A DNA stretch of 64,000 nt from Leptospira meyeri (GTDB taxonomy: Bacteria; Spirochaetota; Leptospiria; Leptospirales; Leptospiraceae), in assembly GCF_004368965.1 (NCBI RefSeq), contig NZ_SORO01000001.1:2884001-2948000 (forward strand), written 5' to 3'. Made by a program: the position numbers and the translations under genes. Positions 1 to 9,805 of this stretch are shown piece after piece. The notes beneath the pieces were generated by a model. That model did not search any database, was not told the origin of the DNA, and worked only from the letters and a program-made list of their open reading frames with translations. Position 1 is the first letter of the stretch. Each line of letters opens with the position of its first letter.

Positions 1-672
1 GGAAGGATTGGACCTTGTGTTCGCAAAAACAACGGTTTCATCGATAAATACATTGGAAGTGCAATTATGGCACTATTTGATGGAGGGATTGGAAATTCCA
101 TCAAAGCAGCAGAAGACATCCAATGGGAATTAGAAAAATACAATGAACGTAGGAGAACATTTGGGTATTTACCACTGCATGCAGGAATCGGAATTCATTC
201 TGGTGACACCATGCTAGGAATTTTGGGAGAAGAGGCAAGATTTGAGTCGACCGTTATTTCTGACACAGTCAATCTTGCCAGTCGCATCCAAGGGTTAACC
301 AAAAAATACGGTGCACGGATTCTCGTTAGTTTAACATCGCTTATGTTGGCAGAAGATTTGGATACAATTCATTATCGAATTTTGGATTTTGTTCGGGTCA
401 AAGGAAAACAAGAATCAGTAATGATTGCAGAAATTCTCATATCCGGCATCGATGATATCTCCAATAAAAAAATTAAAAATAAAGAAAGATTTGAAGCTGC
501 AATTTTTGATTATGAACGGGCTGATTTTGTTTCGGCCCTAGAAGGATTTCGTGAGGTATTTGCAAACAATCCAGAAGATTTAGCAGCACAGATTTATATT
601 GAAAGATGTGAGTATTATCAAGCAGCAGGTGTCAGTGAAGATTGGGAAGGGATTTCCGAATGGGAAAAATAA
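1..672 (+). CDS. Class III adenylate/guanylate cyclase, C-terminal part (5' end outside window)
   Basis: The reading frame is open from base 1, so the start and the sensor region lie upstream of the window. What remains is most of a class III nucleotide cyclase domain followed by a TPR-like tail. Visible catalytic elements are the purine-type Lys (codon 46-48), and the transition-state Asn (271-273) and Arg (283-285) in DTVNLASRI. The second metal-binding Asp, normally in a GDA motif, is Ser here (IGSA, codon 58-60). The first metal Asp is outside the window. This pattern is that of a C2-type half-site, as in mammalian transmembrane cyclases. The downstream gene is a paralogue with the opposite pattern, and the two overlap by 13 bp, so they are probably co-expressed and may act together. 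About 70 C-terminal residues (RFEAAIFDY to ERCEYY) resemble a TPR-like hairpin shared with the neighbour. The cyclase family is clear; activity of this subunit alone is doubtful. Confidence 0.9.
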   Translation, partial: GRIGPCVRKNNGFIDKYIGSAIMALFDGGIGNSIKAAEDIQWELEKYNERRRTFGYLPLHAGIGIHSGDTMLGILGEEARFESTVISDTVNLASRIQGLTKKYGARILVSLTSLMLAEDLDTIHYRILDFVRVKGKQESVMIAEILISGIDDISNKKIKNKERFEAAIFDYERADFVSALEGFREVFANNPEDLAAQIYIERCEYYQAAGVSEDWEGISEWEK

Positions 673-2804
673 AAAAACACATCCAAATCTTTTTTGTATT
701 TTTTATACCTGTTTTTTTACTCTCCTCTTGCCATTTTGGAACTTCACAGGAAGCGCTAAAAGGATATTTGGAACTTCCTCTTGAAGCAGTAAAAAACAAT
801 CAAAAACTTTCGACTGGTGGTGAGTGGGAATTCTATTGGGGAGAAGTTTTTGGAGAAAGTTTGTTTGAAAAAATCAAAGAAACTAACAAAACATATGTGA
901 AAGTACCCTCTTCTTGGAATTCCTATAGACCAGAAGGGGAGGGCGGAGACGGTTTTGCAGTGTTTCGCCTAACGTTGAAAGTTCCCGATCCCAATATTCG
1001 ATATTACTTACGAGTACAACCTGCGACAAGTTCTTATGAGTTATATGTCAATCGACAAAAAATTGCAAGTTCCGGAAAGGTGGGAACTGACGAGTTAAGT
1101 GCAGTTCCAAAATACCAAATTCAATATGTTTCATTCCAACCGGAAGGTTTCGAACAAGAAATACTTTATGTAGTGAGTAATTTTCATCATGCACGAGGTG
1201 GGTATAGAAAACCAATTGAAATTGGAACAAAGGAAGTCATTCAGAATCAGTCGCTTATTTATTCTGCAGGAGAAGTATTTGTTTTTGGTGCGATGTTAAC
1301 AATGGCATTATACCAGCTAACAGTTTTTTTCTTTAGAAGAGAGGAAAAAAGTTCACTTTTTTTTGCATTGTTTTGTTTGTTTACTGGGCTTCGATTGGTT
1401 GTCCTTGATAACTATTATATCGTTTACGCAATTCCTGATTTTTCTTGGCATTGGATGCAGGTTCTGGATTACACTTCTGCTCCCCTTCTTGTATGTTTTT
1501 TCTTAGGTTATCTAAAGAGTTTGTTTCCCGGAAAATCTGAAGTGCCTAAGTGGATGTTGTATTCTTGTTGGAGTATCACTGCCTGTTTTGTTTCCTTCGT
1601 TGTGTTAACGGATGCAAAACTATTCACAAAGACCAATATCTTTTCTCAAGTATTAATCCTATTTTTTAGTGTTTGTTCTTTTTATGTGATTTTGAAGATT
1701 TATAAACAGAAAAAAAGAGATAGTAGTTTGGTGTTCTATGGATCCTTACTACTTATGATTGGGTCAACACATGATTTGATGGCAGGAAACTATTGGTTTC
1801 AGTCTCAACCATTGATGCCATTTTCATTGTTTGTTTTCTTTTTGTTTCAAAGCATTTTACTTGCTAGAAGAAATGCTCGCTTTTATTCTTCAATGGATAC
1901 TTTGACAACGGAATTGATCGAGGTAAACAATCGCTTAGAAGCATCTAACGAAGTTTATGCGAAATTCGTTCCGTTACGACTCATTCAATTATTTTCAATG
2001 GTTTCCAGGTCAAGAGTCAAACGTGGGGATTTTATCGTAAAACAGATGTCAGTATTATCGTCTGACATTCGGAATTTTACTGCAATATCTGAAACTTTAA
2101 GTCCAGAAGAAACATTTTTATTTCTTAACGATTATTTGAGACAAGTAGGACCAACCATTCGATCCCATAACGGGTTTATCGAAAAATATGTTGGGGATGC
2201 CATTTTTGCTTTGTTTGAAAGAAAACCAGAAGATGCATTGTCTGCGGCAATCGAAATGCACAAAGCAGTTGCTAGGTGGAATAACGAAACAATTTCTCAT
2301 CGTGTTACTGGAATTCAAATTGGAGTAGGGATACATTTTGGTGAATTGATGCTCGGTATCATTGGGGAAGAACAAAGAATAGAGTCTGCCGTATTATCTG
2401 ACTCTATGGGTGTTGCCAATTCTTTGGAATCAATGACCAAAAAATATGGGGCAAAAATCATAATTAGTTTGGATGCACTTCTTGAATTGGAACATCCCGA
2501 TTCCTATCCGCACAGATTATTGGATTTTCTTGAAATACCAGCCAAACAGAAGTTAATTGGTATTGCGCAAGTGTTGGTAGAAGGTGTGGAAGAATCTTTT
2601 GATTTGAAGTTAAAAACAAAAGATCAGTTTGAGGACAGTGTTAATTTGTTTTGGGATGGGGAATTTGAAAAAGCCGAGAAAGGATTTCGGGAAGTTTGTG
2701 CAATCGATCCTACAGACAAAGCGGCCAAATTATACTTAGAAAAAACAGAAATCTACGCACAAAACGGCCCACCTCCGGGGTTTGGAAAAGGATTTTTGGC
2801 ATAA
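660..2804 (+). CDS. Membrane adenylate/guanylate cyclase with 7TMR-DISM-like sensor
   Basis: A 714-residue protein if it starts at ATG 660, which has AAGGGA 7 nt upstream; a TTG at 642 is the in-frame alternative. The N-terminus is a signal peptide with a spirochaetal lipobox ending in LLSSC (Cys24). An extracytoplasmic beta-rich domain (about 30-190) and seven hydrophobic segments (about 205-405) follow, the layout of 7TMR-DISM receptors. A class III cyclase domain then runs from about 460 to 640, with a TPR-like tail. Both metal-binding Asp residues are present (SSDIRNF, D469; VGDAI, D513; spacing 44). The transition-state Asn and Arg are replaced by Gly584 and Ser588 in SDSMGVANS. This is a C1-type half-site, complementary to the upstream gene. 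The protein is predicted to sense an extracellular ligand and make cAMP or cGMP, probably only as a heterodimer. Architecture is well supported; ligand and product are unknown. Confidence 0.9.
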   Translation: MGKIKKHIQIFFVFFIPVFLLSSCHFGTSQEALKGYLELPLEAVKNNQKLSTGGEWEFYWGEVFGESLFEKIKETNKTYVKVPSSWNSYRPEGEGGDGFAVFRLTLKVPDPNIRYYLRVQPATSSYELYVNRQKIASSGKVGTDELSAVPKYQIQYVSFQPEGFEQEILYVVSNFHHARGGYRKPIEIGTKEVIQNQSLIYSAGEVFVFGAMLTMALYQLTVFFFRREEKSSLFFALFCLFTGLRLVVLDNYYIVYAIPDFSWHWMQVLDYTSAPLLVCFFLGYLKSLFPGKSEVPKWMLYSCWSITACFVSFVVLTDAKLFTKTNIFSQVLILFFSVCSFYVILKIYKQKKRDSSLVFYGSLLLMIGSTHDLMAGNYWFQSQPLMPFSLFVFFLFQSILLARRNARFYSSMDTLTTELIEVNNRLEASNEVYAKFVPLRLIQLFSMVSRSRVKRGDFIVKQMSVLSSDIRNFTAISETLSPEETFLFLNDYLRQVGPTIRSHNGFIEKYVGDAIFALFERKPEDALSAAIEMHKAVARWNNETISHRVTGIQIGVGIHFGELMLGIIGEEQRIESAVLSDSMGVANSLESMTKKYGAKIIISLDALLELEHPDSYPHRLLDFLEIPAKQKLIGIAQVLVEGVEESFDLKLKTKDQFEDSVNLFWDGEFEKAEKGFREVCAIDPTDKAAKLYLEKTEIYAQNGPPPGFGKGFLA

Positions 2805-2889
2805 AAAAGACATAGATTCGCCCCGATTTCCGAAAAAGTTCTTGAACTTCCTCTCTAAATGAACGAGAGTCAGTAATACGGAGATTCCC

Positions 2890-4365
2890 ATGACCCAAGC
2901 CACTCTCACACAAACCTCAAATTCTGGAAAGGCTGTGATCCAAACAAAAAGTTTTACTCCTTCTGACATTGATCGTATTTTCCAAGCACAAAAGAAAAAA
3001 GCATTGGAACTTCGTTTATCAAATTTCAAAACTCGGATTCTTAAATTAAAAAAACTAAAAAACGCAGTTCTAAAATACCAAAAAGAAATCCAAATCGCTC
3101 TCCATTCCGATTTTAAAAAATCTGCCGGGGAAGTGGACATCACGGAAATTCTGCCAACCATTGCCGAAATCAATGATGCCATTCGCCACGTAAAACATTG
3201 GATGCGCCCAAAAAACGTAATGACTCCACCAACTTTACTTGGTGCCACAAGTCGAATTGTTTACGAACCAAAAGGTGTTTGTCTTATCATTGCTCCTTGG
3301 AATTATCCATTCCACCTTGCGATAGCACCACTTGCAGCCGCGATCGCAGCGGGAAATACAATCATGTTGAAACCTTCTGAATTTACACCGCACACTGCTG
3401 ATGTCATCAAAGCGATGTTAAGTGAAATTTTTGCAGAAGATGAAATTGCAGTTTTTGAAGGTGATGTTGCTGTGGCAACTGCTTTACTGGAAGTGCCTTT
3501 TGATCATATTTTTTTTACTGGTTCCACACCAGTTGGTAAAATCGTAATGGCAGCAGCTGCAAAACACTTAACCAGCGTAACACTTGAGTTAGGTGGTAAG
3601 TCACCTTCGATTGTAGCAGAAGATGCTGATTTAAAAGTTGCAGCAGAAAGGATTATGTGGGGAAAATTTTTAAACGCAGGACAAACTTGTGTGGCTCCTG
3701 ATTACCTTTTGATTCCTGAATCGAAAGTGGAAGAATTTGTTAAAAATGCAAAAGAAACCACTGAAAGTTTCTTTAAATCTAAACCAGAAAATTTTACTGC
3801 AAGTCCCGACTTTTGCCGTATCGTGAATGCAAAAAACTTTGGAAGAGTATCATCTTATATGGATGATGCAGTCAAAAAAGGTGCAAAAATTGCCTATGGC
3901 GGAGAAGTTAGAAGTTCGGATAATTTTATTTCACCAACCATCCTAACAAATGTCTCTTTAGATGCTCGTATCATGGAAGATGAAATTTTTGGGCCACTTT
4001 TACCCATCATCACTTATAAAACTTTGGATGAAGCCATCCAAATCATCAATGAAAGACCAAAACCGCTTGCTTTGTATATTTTTACTAAAAAAAGAAGTAC
4101 TTCCAAGTATGTTCTGAAAAGAACAAGTTCAGGTGGGGCAGTGATCAACGATGTGATCCTTCATCTTGTGAATTCTAATCTTCCATTTGGTGGTGTGAAT
4201 CATTCTGGACATGGTAGTTACCATGGACTTTTTGGGTTTAAAACTTTTTCTCATGAAAGATCTGTTTTACAAACTCCTAAGGCATCCATTGCGAAACTGA
4301 TGTATCCACCTTATTCTGGTTTTGTGAGATTAATGGTGAAGTTAACGACAAAATTTTTCGTTTAG
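2890..4365 (+). CDS. NAD(P)-dependent aldehyde dehydrogenase (ALDH3-like)
   Basis: A 491-residue aldehyde dehydrogenase that oxidises aldehydes to carboxylic acids. Visible landmarks are the cofactor-binding APWNYPF segment, LKPSEFTP, the FTGST turn, the general-base Glu233 in LELGGKSP and the nucleophile Cys267 in NAGQTCVAP. Length, the absence of a long N-terminal extension and a hydrophobic basic C-terminal tail ([13 protein letters not shown]) resemble the ALDH3/fatty-aldehyde dehydrogenase group, which suggests medium- or long-chain aldehydes and possible membrane contact. The start ATG 2890 has GGAG about 8 nt upstream. It is probably monocistronic: 85 bp separate it from the cyclase, and a hairpin follows. 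Family assignment is firm; the substrate is inferred. Confidence 0.93.
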   Translation: MTQATLTQTSNSGKAVIQTKSFTPSDIDRIFQAQKKKALELRLSNFKTRILKLKKLKNAVLKYQKEIQIALHSDFKKSAGEVDITEILPTIAEINDAIRHVKHWMRPKNVMTPPTLLGATSRIVYEPKGVCLIIAPWNYPFHLAIAPLAAAIAAGNTIMLKPSEFTPHTADVIKAMLSEIFAEDEIAVFEGDVAVATALLEVPFDHIFFTGSTPVGKIVMAAAAKHLTSVTLELGGKSPSIVAEDADLKVAAERIMWGKFLNAGQTCVAPDYLLIPESKVEEFVKNAKETTESFFKSKPENFTASPDFCRIVNAKNFGRVSSYMDDAVKKGAKIAYGGEVRSSDNFISPTILTNVSLDARIMEDEIFGPLLPIITYKTLDEAIQIINERPKPLALYIFTKKRSTSKYVLKRTSSGGAVINDVILHLVNSNLPFGGVNHSGHGSYHGLFGFKTFSHERSVLQTPKASIAKLMYPPYSGFVRLMVKLTTKFFV

Positions 4366-4384
4366 CCTAATTTCACTTAATGAA

Positions 4385-4417
4385 GATACGCTCCTGGGAT
4401 AAGTTCGGGAGTGTATC
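4385..4417 (+). terminator. Stem-loop after the aldehyde dehydrogenase gene
   Basis: An 11-bp stem with two G-T wobbles, GATACGCTCCT pairing with GGGAGTGTATC, and an 11-nt loop, beginning 20 bp after the stop codon. No T-run follows, so it may act as an RNA-end stabiliser or a Rho-assisted terminator rather than a classic intrinsic terminator. Confidence 0.5.
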
Positions 4418-4556
4418 GATTGAATTCGCTACAAAATTGATCACTGTTTACAGCGAATGATCGATATACACGTTTTTTCGAAACTACTGATAAATATCAA
4501 TTCCTCAAATGATTCTAAATCCGTGACACCTATTGTGTGAATATTTTTGTGGAACT

Positions 4557-5660
4557 ATGCAGAAGGATTTTTCCGCGCATCTCGATTCCTTAAGAATCAC
4601 TTGGTTAAGTGAACCTTTCCATCTTGGAATTCCTATCATTGATCTACAGCATGTGTGGTTGGTTCATATTATCTTAGAGTTAGAAGAAACCATTGTTGAA
4701 TCTGAAAAAGATGGATCTGAAGTGGATGTTCACTCTTCGTTTCGAAAAGCCTTGGATTATGTTTCAGAACATTTTGCTTTAGAAGAAGATATTCTCGAAC
4801 ATTTTAACTATCCAGAATTTTCTGAACACGTCAATAGCCATCGAAAATTTGTAGAACGGTTAACTGAAAAATACTATGAAGCAAAAAATAGCCAAATGGC
4901 AGCTTTAGGTATTTTACAAATTTTGAAAAAATGGCTGTTTCAGCATATCTTGCATGATGATACCGATTACGCAGATTTTTTCAAAGCGAGTGCTGTAGAT
5001 TTAAAATCCTATTGTAATGAAATTTTAAAATCAGGCAAATATCCAATTTCGAAAGAACAACTTTTAATTTATCAAAATATTGTGCAAGTAGATACAACTC
5101 ATATCACACTTCATGAACAATCCATTGATATTATCCAAGAAATTCGAAATATCTGGAAAACATATAATCTTGCCACTGGAATTCCTATTATCGATTTACA
5201 ACACATTTGGCTATTGAAGATGATTGTTGAATTAGACAATTCTTTGAAGTTAGGTGATGGTTCGAGTGAAACGTTTCAAAGAGTCATAACTTCCGCAATT
5301 GAATACACAAAAGATCACTTTGGTGTGGAAGATAAAATTATGAGATACTTTCGATATACGGATGTGGTCCAACATATGAATCAGCACAAACGTTTCATTG
5401 ACTTTATCAAAACAAGAAACGATGAATTTAAGTTAGGACATCCTCGTGCTGGACTTCATTTGGTCCAAGACCTTAGAAATTGGCTTTTGTCTCATATTGC
5501 CCTTGAGGATAAAAAAATTGGGATCGCTTTTGAATCTCGGGTGCGAGAACTTTCCGAGTTTACAAAAAAACTGCACCAAACTGGGGAAATTAGCATCTCT
5601 AGGGAACAAAAAAACCTATATAAACTGGTGATGCAATCGGCCCCCGACCCTCTGGATTGA
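4557..5660 (+). CDS. Tandem two-domain hemerythrin-like protein
   Basis: A 367-residue protein made of two bacteriohemerythrin domains in tandem (about 10-165 and 190-355). Each has the di-iron ligand series. In domain 1 these are His32 (DLQH), His72 and Glu76 (HFALEE), His91 and His95 (HVNSH) and His130...Asp135. Domain 2 repeats it as DLQH, HFGVED, HMNQH and HIALED. Hemerythrins bind O2 reversibly at a di-iron centre and serve in oxygen storage, delivery or sensing. No methyl-accepting, GGDEF or HTH output domain is attached. I chose ATG 4557 with a weak GTGGA 5 nt upstream; an in-frame TTG lies at 4533. The 190-bp upstream gap contains TTCGCT...AGCGAA inverted repeats but no clear promoter. 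Domain identity is very likely; the physiological role is inferred. Confidence 0.88.
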   Translation: MQKDFSAHLDSLRITWLSEPFHLGIPIIDLQHVWLVHIILELEETIVESEKDGSEVDVHSSFRKALDYVSEHFALEEDILEHFNYPEFSEHVNSHRKFVERLTEKYYEAKNSQMAALGILQILKKWLFQHILHDDTDYADFFKASAVDLKSYCNEILKSGKYPISKEQLLIYQNIVQVDTTHITLHEQSIDIIQEIRNIWKTYNLATGIPIIDLQHIWLLKMIVELDNSLKLGDGSSETFQRVITSAIEYTKDHFGVEDKIMRYFRYTDVVQHMNQHKRFIDFIKTRNDEFKLGHPRAGLHLVQDLRNWLLSHIALEDKKIGIAFESRVRELSEFTKKLHQTGEISISREQKNLYKLVMQSAPDPLD

Positions 5661-5664
5661 TTTC

Positions 5665-5700
5665 TCCCGGAAATTGAATTGCCAGTCTGATTTTCCGGGA
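5665..5700. other. Perfect 9-bp inverted repeat between the hemerythrin gene and gatB
   Basis: TCCCGGAAA at 5665-5673 and TTTCCGGGA at 5692-5700 flank an 18-nt spacer, directly after the hemerythrin stop and 20 bp before gatB. It could be a terminator stem for the upstream gene (no T-run) or a leader structure or operator for gatB. The sequence does not decide between these. Confidence 0.4.
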
Positions 5701-5719
5701 AAATCCTGTTTCCAAACCC

Positions 5720-7183
5720 ATGGAATACGAAGTCATCATCGGTCTGGAAGTCCACGTCCAGCTCAATACTCTATCAAAAATATTTTCCACAGCTACAAAC
5801 GAATTTGGCGGAAGCCCAAACACTCATATCTCCACACTATGTGTGGCCTTACCTGGCACATTGCCAGTGTTAAACGAAGTCGTTTTGGAAAAGGCGGTTC
5901 GTGCTGGCGTGGCACTTGGATGTGAAATCACACGGTTCACAAAATTTGATCGTAAAAATTATTTTTACCCTGATTTACCAAAGGGTTACCAAATTTCTCA
6001 GTTTGATAAACCCTATGCCACCCAAGGGGGAATCCATATCAAATTAAAAGGGGAAACAGAAGAAAAATTCATTCCTCTCACAAGGATTCACATGGAAGAA
6101 GATGCTGGAAAACTAATCCACTCCCATGATCCATCGATCAATCGTTCTTATGTGGATTACAACCGTGCAGGAACCCCTCTGATCGAAATTGTATCAGAAC
6201 CGGATCTACGTTCTTCTGATGAAGCATATGTTTATTTAAATGAACTCAAAACAATCTTACGATACATTCAAGTTTCTGATTGTAATATGGAAGAAGGCTC
6301 TCTTCGTTGTGATGCTAACGTTTCCATTCGTCCTAAGGGAGAAAATGGATTTCGTACTCGTGTTGAAATTAAAAATCTAAACTCTTTTAAGGCCGTAAAA
6401 CAAGCGATAGACTACGAAGTTGAATGGCAAAAGGATATGTATTCTCGTGGGGAAACATTTCGCCAAATGACAAAACTTTGGGATGCCACCTTACTCAAAA
6501 CAATTCCTATGCGTTCTAAAGAAATGAGTCATGATTATCGTTACTTCCCAGAACCAGACCTTCCAACCATTCAAATTGCAGATTCCTTTATTGAAGACAT
6601 TCGTAAATCGTTACCAGAACTTCCTAGACAAAAAAAAGAAAGATACAAAACAGAACTTGGTCTTCCTGATTACGACGCAGAAGTACTTACCAGTGAACGA
6701 GAGATAGCTGAATACTTTGAAGAAGCTCTCCAAGTTTCTGGAGATGCAAAAAAAACATCCAACTGGGTTAAAGATGAGATTTTGGGAATCGTAAACAAAG
6801 AAAATATTTCCATCCAAGAATTTGCGATCGATCCATTGCGTATCGGTAAACTGGTAAAACTCATCAACTCTGGTGAGATCACAGGAAAAATTGCTAAGAC
6901 CATCTTTGAAGATATGTTAACTTCTAAAGACCAACCAGAAGCCATTGTAGAAGCAAAAGGTTTGAAGGTAGTTCGTGACGACAAAGCTTTGGAAGAAATT
7001 GTTAATCGTGTGATTGAATCACAACCGGAATCCGTCGAAGGTTGGAAAAACGGTAAAGATCGCGTTCTCGGTGCTATCGTTGGCGGTGTGATGAAAGAAA
7101 CGAAAGGTAAGGCTGATCCTAAACTTGTGAATGAACTAATTCTTGCAAAACTAGGGCCTCTTGGTGAAAAGAAAAAGGTTTAA
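5720..7183 (+). CDS. gatB: Asp-tRNA(Asn)/Glu-tRNA(Gln) amidotransferase subunit B
   Basis: A 487-residue GatB, the tRNA-binding kinase and transamidase subunit of GatCAB, which converts misacylated Glu-tRNA(Gln) or Asp-tRNA(Asn) to the amide form in bacteria lacking GlnRS and/or AsnRS. The N-terminus is diagnostic ([12 protein letters not shown]), followed by the conserved cradle motifs [24 protein letters not shown] and [12 protein letters not shown], and a C-terminal YqeY-like helical tail ([17 protein letters not shown]). Length is typical. gatA and gatC are not in this window, so the complex is encoded at separate loci. Its stop codon overlaps that of the convergent cobC-like gene in the tetranucleotide TTAA (7180-7183). 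Start ATG 5720 is set by the family N-terminus. Confidence 0.97.
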   Translation: MEYEVIIGLEVHVQLNTLSKIFSTATNEFGGSPNTHISTLCVALPGTLPVLNEVVLEKAVRAGVALGCEITRFTKFDRKNYFYPDLPKGYQISQFDKPYATQGGIHIKLKGETEEKFIPLTRIHMEEDAGKLIHSHDPSINRSYVDYNRAGTPLIEIVSEPDLRSSDEAYVYLNELKTILRYIQVSDCNMEEGSLRCDANVSIRPKGENGFRTRVEIKNLNSFKAVKQAIDYEVEWQKDMYSRGETFRQMTKLWDATLLKTIPMRSKEMSHDYRYFPEPDLPTIQIADSFIEDIRKSLPELPRQKKERYKTELGLPDYDAEVLTSEREIAEYFEEALQVSGDAKKTSNWVKDEILGIVNKENISIQEFAIDPLRIGKLVKLINSGEITGKIAKTIFEDMLTSKDQPEAIVEAKGLKVVRDDKALEEIVNRVIESQPESVEGWKNGKDRVLGAIVGGVMKETKGKADPKLVNELILAKLGPLGEKKKV

Positions 7184-7773
7184 TCAAATTCTAGTTTGTG
7201 GACAGACCCAAAGTCCACAGGTGATTTGAAAGCTTCTTCATAAGGGGTTCCGAATTGTTTGCAAAGAGCCGCTCGGATCGTCCCTGAGTGGCAAACAACT
7301 ATCAGTGAATCTAAAGGTTTGTTGTTTGTTTTTTCCCAATGGATCCTTAAATTTCCACCTTCTTTCCAATCACTGATAAAAGAATCCATTCGAAAGATGA
7401 GATCGGTAAAGGCTTCTCCACCAGGGGTTTTCGCATTTACGAAGTCTTTCATCCAAGGAATGGTTTCTTTTCTTGGGATTTCTTCCCAAAGTTTTCCATC
7501 CCAGTCTCCGAAGTTCATTTCCCACAAACGTTCGTCAGTTGGTATTTGAGAATGTTCCACAGGTGATAGATTGTATTTGGTTAATAAAGCAGAGGAAAGT
7601 TTTAGTGCTCTTGGTGCAGGACTCGAAAGAAATAAATCAAAGCTAGGTGGTAAATGTGGAAAAGTGGAATTCGCTGTGTCTTCCACTGGGTATTTGAGAG
7701 GGAAGTCGGTGCGACCATAACAAGTGCCTTTTGGAGCGATTGTTTCTGGATGGCGAATTAAATAGAGGTCCAT
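7180..7773 (-). CDS. cobC: Alpha-ribazole phosphatase-like histidine phosphatase
   Basis: A 197-residue member of the histidine phosphatase (phosphoglycerate mutase-like) superfamily. The catalytic RHPET motif sits near the N-terminus (residues 7-11), and the second catalytic His is in [12 protein letters not shown]. In context it probably dephosphorylates alpha-ribazole-5'-phosphate, as CobC does in nucleotide-loop assembly. ATG at 7773 has AGGAG 8 nt upstream and matches the family start; an upstream in-frame start would add 28 residues without an RBS. It overlaps cobS by 16 bp and is last in the order cobT-cobS-cobC. RHPET rather than the usual RHGET is a mild deviation. The family is certain; the specific role rests on the neighbours. 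Confidence 0.85.
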   Translation of the reverse strand: MDLYLIRHPETIAPKGTCYGRTDFPLKYPVEDTANSTFPHLPPSFDLFLSSPAPRALKLSSALLTKYNLSPVEHSQIPTDERLWEMNFGDWDGKLWEEIPRKETIPWMKDFVNAKTPGGEAFTDLIFRMDSFISDWKEGGNLRIHWEKTNNKPLDSLIVVCHSGTIRAALCKQFGTPYEEAFKSPVDFGSVHKLEFD

Positions 7774-8579
7774 ATAAAAACTCCTGAAATCCAAAGACAA
7801 GTTTCTACTACTTGTTGGACTGCTCCTAAACAATCTCCGGTAAATCCACCTATCCAACGTTTCATTAGTGAATACATGTAATACAAACTAGGAAGGATTA
7901 AAACCAAACTCAGTGAAAACTTGGGATGAAGGTGAATCAGAAAAACAAATGGCAAAACTCCTGCAAGACTTGCAAAAAAAGTTTGAGGCCAAGTAATTTC
8001 CTTAGCCATCGGTTTTGCATACCCTTCTTCTTTGGCATACGGCAGTAGTTTCATCATCAAAACTGAAAAAAAACGACTTAAGCTATGTGCTGAAAGAAAA
8101 TACAACCAAACGGGTATCAGTTGGTTGGTACTTTCAGACGGAAAATGGCTCCAATCAAATCCTGTCGTTTTAAGTGATTCGAAAGCACCTAAGATTTTAA
8201 GTAAAAGCAGAAGTGAAATTCCGGCAGCACCAAAACTCCCCACACGGCTATCCTTCATGATCCTCAGGATGTCTTCTCGTTTCCAACCGCCTCCGATTCC
8301 ATCACAGAAATCAGAAAATCCATCTTCATGAAACGCCCCAGTTAAGATTAACAAAAATCCAACCGAAATTACAAATGCGATCCCAGGTCCTAAAAACATT
8401 TGAAAAATGATAAAGATCATCCACTGTAAGGACCCGAGTAGGATTCCAACTAAAGGAGAATATTTAATCGATTTGTGTAACCATTCTTCTTTGAATCCAA
8501 TCCAACGAGGTGCGGGAATCCTTGAAAGAAAAGATAGACAAACAAAGAATAGGCGAATCTCTGTAACAATCCAATTCAT
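7758..8579 (-). CDS. cobS: Adenosylcobinamide-GDP ribazoletransferase
   Basis: A 273-residue polytopic membrane protein of the CobS family, which joins adenosylcobinamide-GDP with alpha-ribazole (phosphate) to make cobalamin (phosphate) at the inner membrane. The family signature [16 protein letters not shown], with its Asp-rich metal-binding residues, is present near residue 85, followed by [12 protein letters not shown]. Six to seven hydrophobic segments are visible. It lies 7 bp downstream of cobT and overlaps the cobC-like gene by 16 bp, so the three form one operon. The Shine-Dalgarno sequence before 8579 is weak, which suggests coupling to cobT translation. No cobU/cobP kinase gene is adjacent. 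Confidence 0.95.
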   Translation of the reverse strand: MNWIVTEIRLFFVCLSFLSRIPAPRWIGFKEEWLHKSIKYSPLVGILLGSLQWMIFIIFQMFLGPGIAFVISVGFLLILTGAFHEDGFSDFCDGIGGGWKREDILRIMKDSRVGSFGAAGISLLLLLKILGAFESLKTTGFDWSHFPSESTNQLIPVWLYFLSAHSLSRFFSVLMMKLLPYAKEEGYAKPMAKEITWPQTFFASLAGVLPFVFLIHLHPKFSLSLVLILPSLYYMYSLMKRWIGGFTGDCLGAVQQVVETCLWISGVFIWTSI

Positions 8580-8586
8580 ATTACTT

Positions 8587-9642
8587 TTATATAGAATCCG
8601 TATTGCTTACGCCAGCATCTGCAAAAGATGCCATTTCATTCAAAAATTTGACACTCAGTTCAATCAGTGGATAGGCTGCTAATGCACCACTTCCTTCTCC
8701 TAAGCGAAGGTTGAGTCGAAGAAGTGGTTTTATTTTCCAATGTTCTAAAACAATGGTATGCCCTTCTTCTTCTGACAAATGTGAAAAAATTGCATAAGAT
8801 TTTACAGTCGGGTTGAGTGCAAAGGCGATTGCAAAGGCAGCAGTAGCAATGAATCCATCCACTACAAATGTTTTTCTTTGTGCGGCAACTCCAATCATCG
8901 CACCAGCCATCATTCCAATTTCGAATCCACCAAATTCAGAAAGTACTTCGATCGGATCTTTTAGTTTTCCTGTTCTTTCATACGCTTCCGTTAGGATTTT
9001 GAATTTATTTTCTTTTCCGCTATTGTTGAGACCTGTTCCCCTTCCAACAAGTTTTCGAAGAGGAATCTCTGTTAGATGAGATAAAATTATAGATGCAGCT
9101 GATGTATTCCCAATACCCATTTCACCGAATAAAAATATATTTGTAGATTCATATTTTTTTTCAGAGAGAAGTTCGATTCCGCTTAAGATAGTTTCTTTTG
9201 CTTCATCTATTGACATGGCTTTTTGTTTTAAAAAATTCGAAGTCCCTTTTCTGATTTTTTTTTGGATGAGTTTTGGAGTAATGTTATCCCAATCATGGTC
9301 AACTCCTGCATCGACCACCTCCACGTCAATATGACTGTGTTTTGCAAAGACGTTGGCACAAGCCCCACCAGATAAAAAATTTAGAACCATCTGCCATGTG
9401 ACATCTTTGGGATACAAAGAAACTGGTTCTTCCGTAATCCCATGATCAGCAGCAAACAGAATGAGTTTCGGATTTTTCAACTCAGGGGATAAAGTATTTT
9501 GGATTTCCGCCAGTTGTGTGGCCAGAGTCTCCAAATCACCAAGGGAACCCAGAGGTTTGGTTTTGTTGTCTATTTTACTACGAATGGAAGTTCGCAAAAC
9601 ATCAGTTAAGGGAGAAATGGAGGGTAGGGAAAATGGTGACAT
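8587..9642 (-). CDS. cobT: Nicotinate-nucleotide-dimethylbenzimidazole phosphoribosyltransferase
   Basis: A 351-residue CobT, which makes alpha-ribazole-5'-phosphate from 5,6-dimethylbenzimidazole and nicotinate mononucleotide. Conserved features are [11 protein letters not shown] near the N-terminus, [41 protein letters not shown] and, near the C-terminus, [14 protein letters not shown] containing the catalytic Glu region. I place the start at ATG 9642, which gives the usual family length; an in-frame ATG at 9681 adds 13 residues. Neither has a good RBS. It is first in the cobT-cobS-cobC operon. The roughly 160-bp gap to the divergent dnaE shows no recognisable cobalamin riboswitch. Confidence 0.95.
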   Translation of the reverse strand: MSPFSLPSISPLTDVLRTSIRSKIDNKTKPLGSLGDLETLATQLAEIQNTLSPELKNPKLILFAADHGITEEPVSLYPKDVTWQMVLNFLSGGACANVFAKHSHIDVEVVDAGVDHDWDNITPKLIQKKIRKGTSNFLKQKAMSIDEAKETILSGIELLSEKKYESTNIFLFGEMGIGNTSAASIILSHLTEIPLRKLVGRGTGLNNSGKENKFKILTEAYERTGKLKDPIEVLSEFGGFEIGMMAGAMIGVAAQRKTFVVDGFIATAAFAIAFALNPTVKSYAIFSHLSEEEGHTIVLEHWKIKPLLRLNLRLGEGSGALAAYPLIELSVKFLNEMASFADAGVSNTDSI

Positions 9643-9805
9643 AAACAAAACCAGTCTAAAAGGGCCAGTATCGGCTTCCATCGTTTTTGGGCTTGGACGG
9701 GACAGGGAGGTTTAGGAATTGGCTATTTGGGCCGAAAAAAATCCGAAATTTAGCCCTTGGGGCGCTTTACGTAGGAAGCCGTCAGAGTTACTATGTCACC
9801 AAGCC

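Noticed and set aside
2736..3248. 170-codon open frame on the minus strand
   Set aside because: Lies antisense to the well-supported aldehyde dehydrogenase and the end of the cyclase gene; no domain, no RBS.
9643..9805. Possible cobalamin riboswitch before cobT
   Set aside because: The 163-bp divergent gap shows no B12-box-like conserved core or the expected long structured leader.
9719..9805. TTG start adding 29 residues to DnaE
   Set aside because: DnaE proteins begin directly at the PHP domain, and the extension has no similarity to the family.
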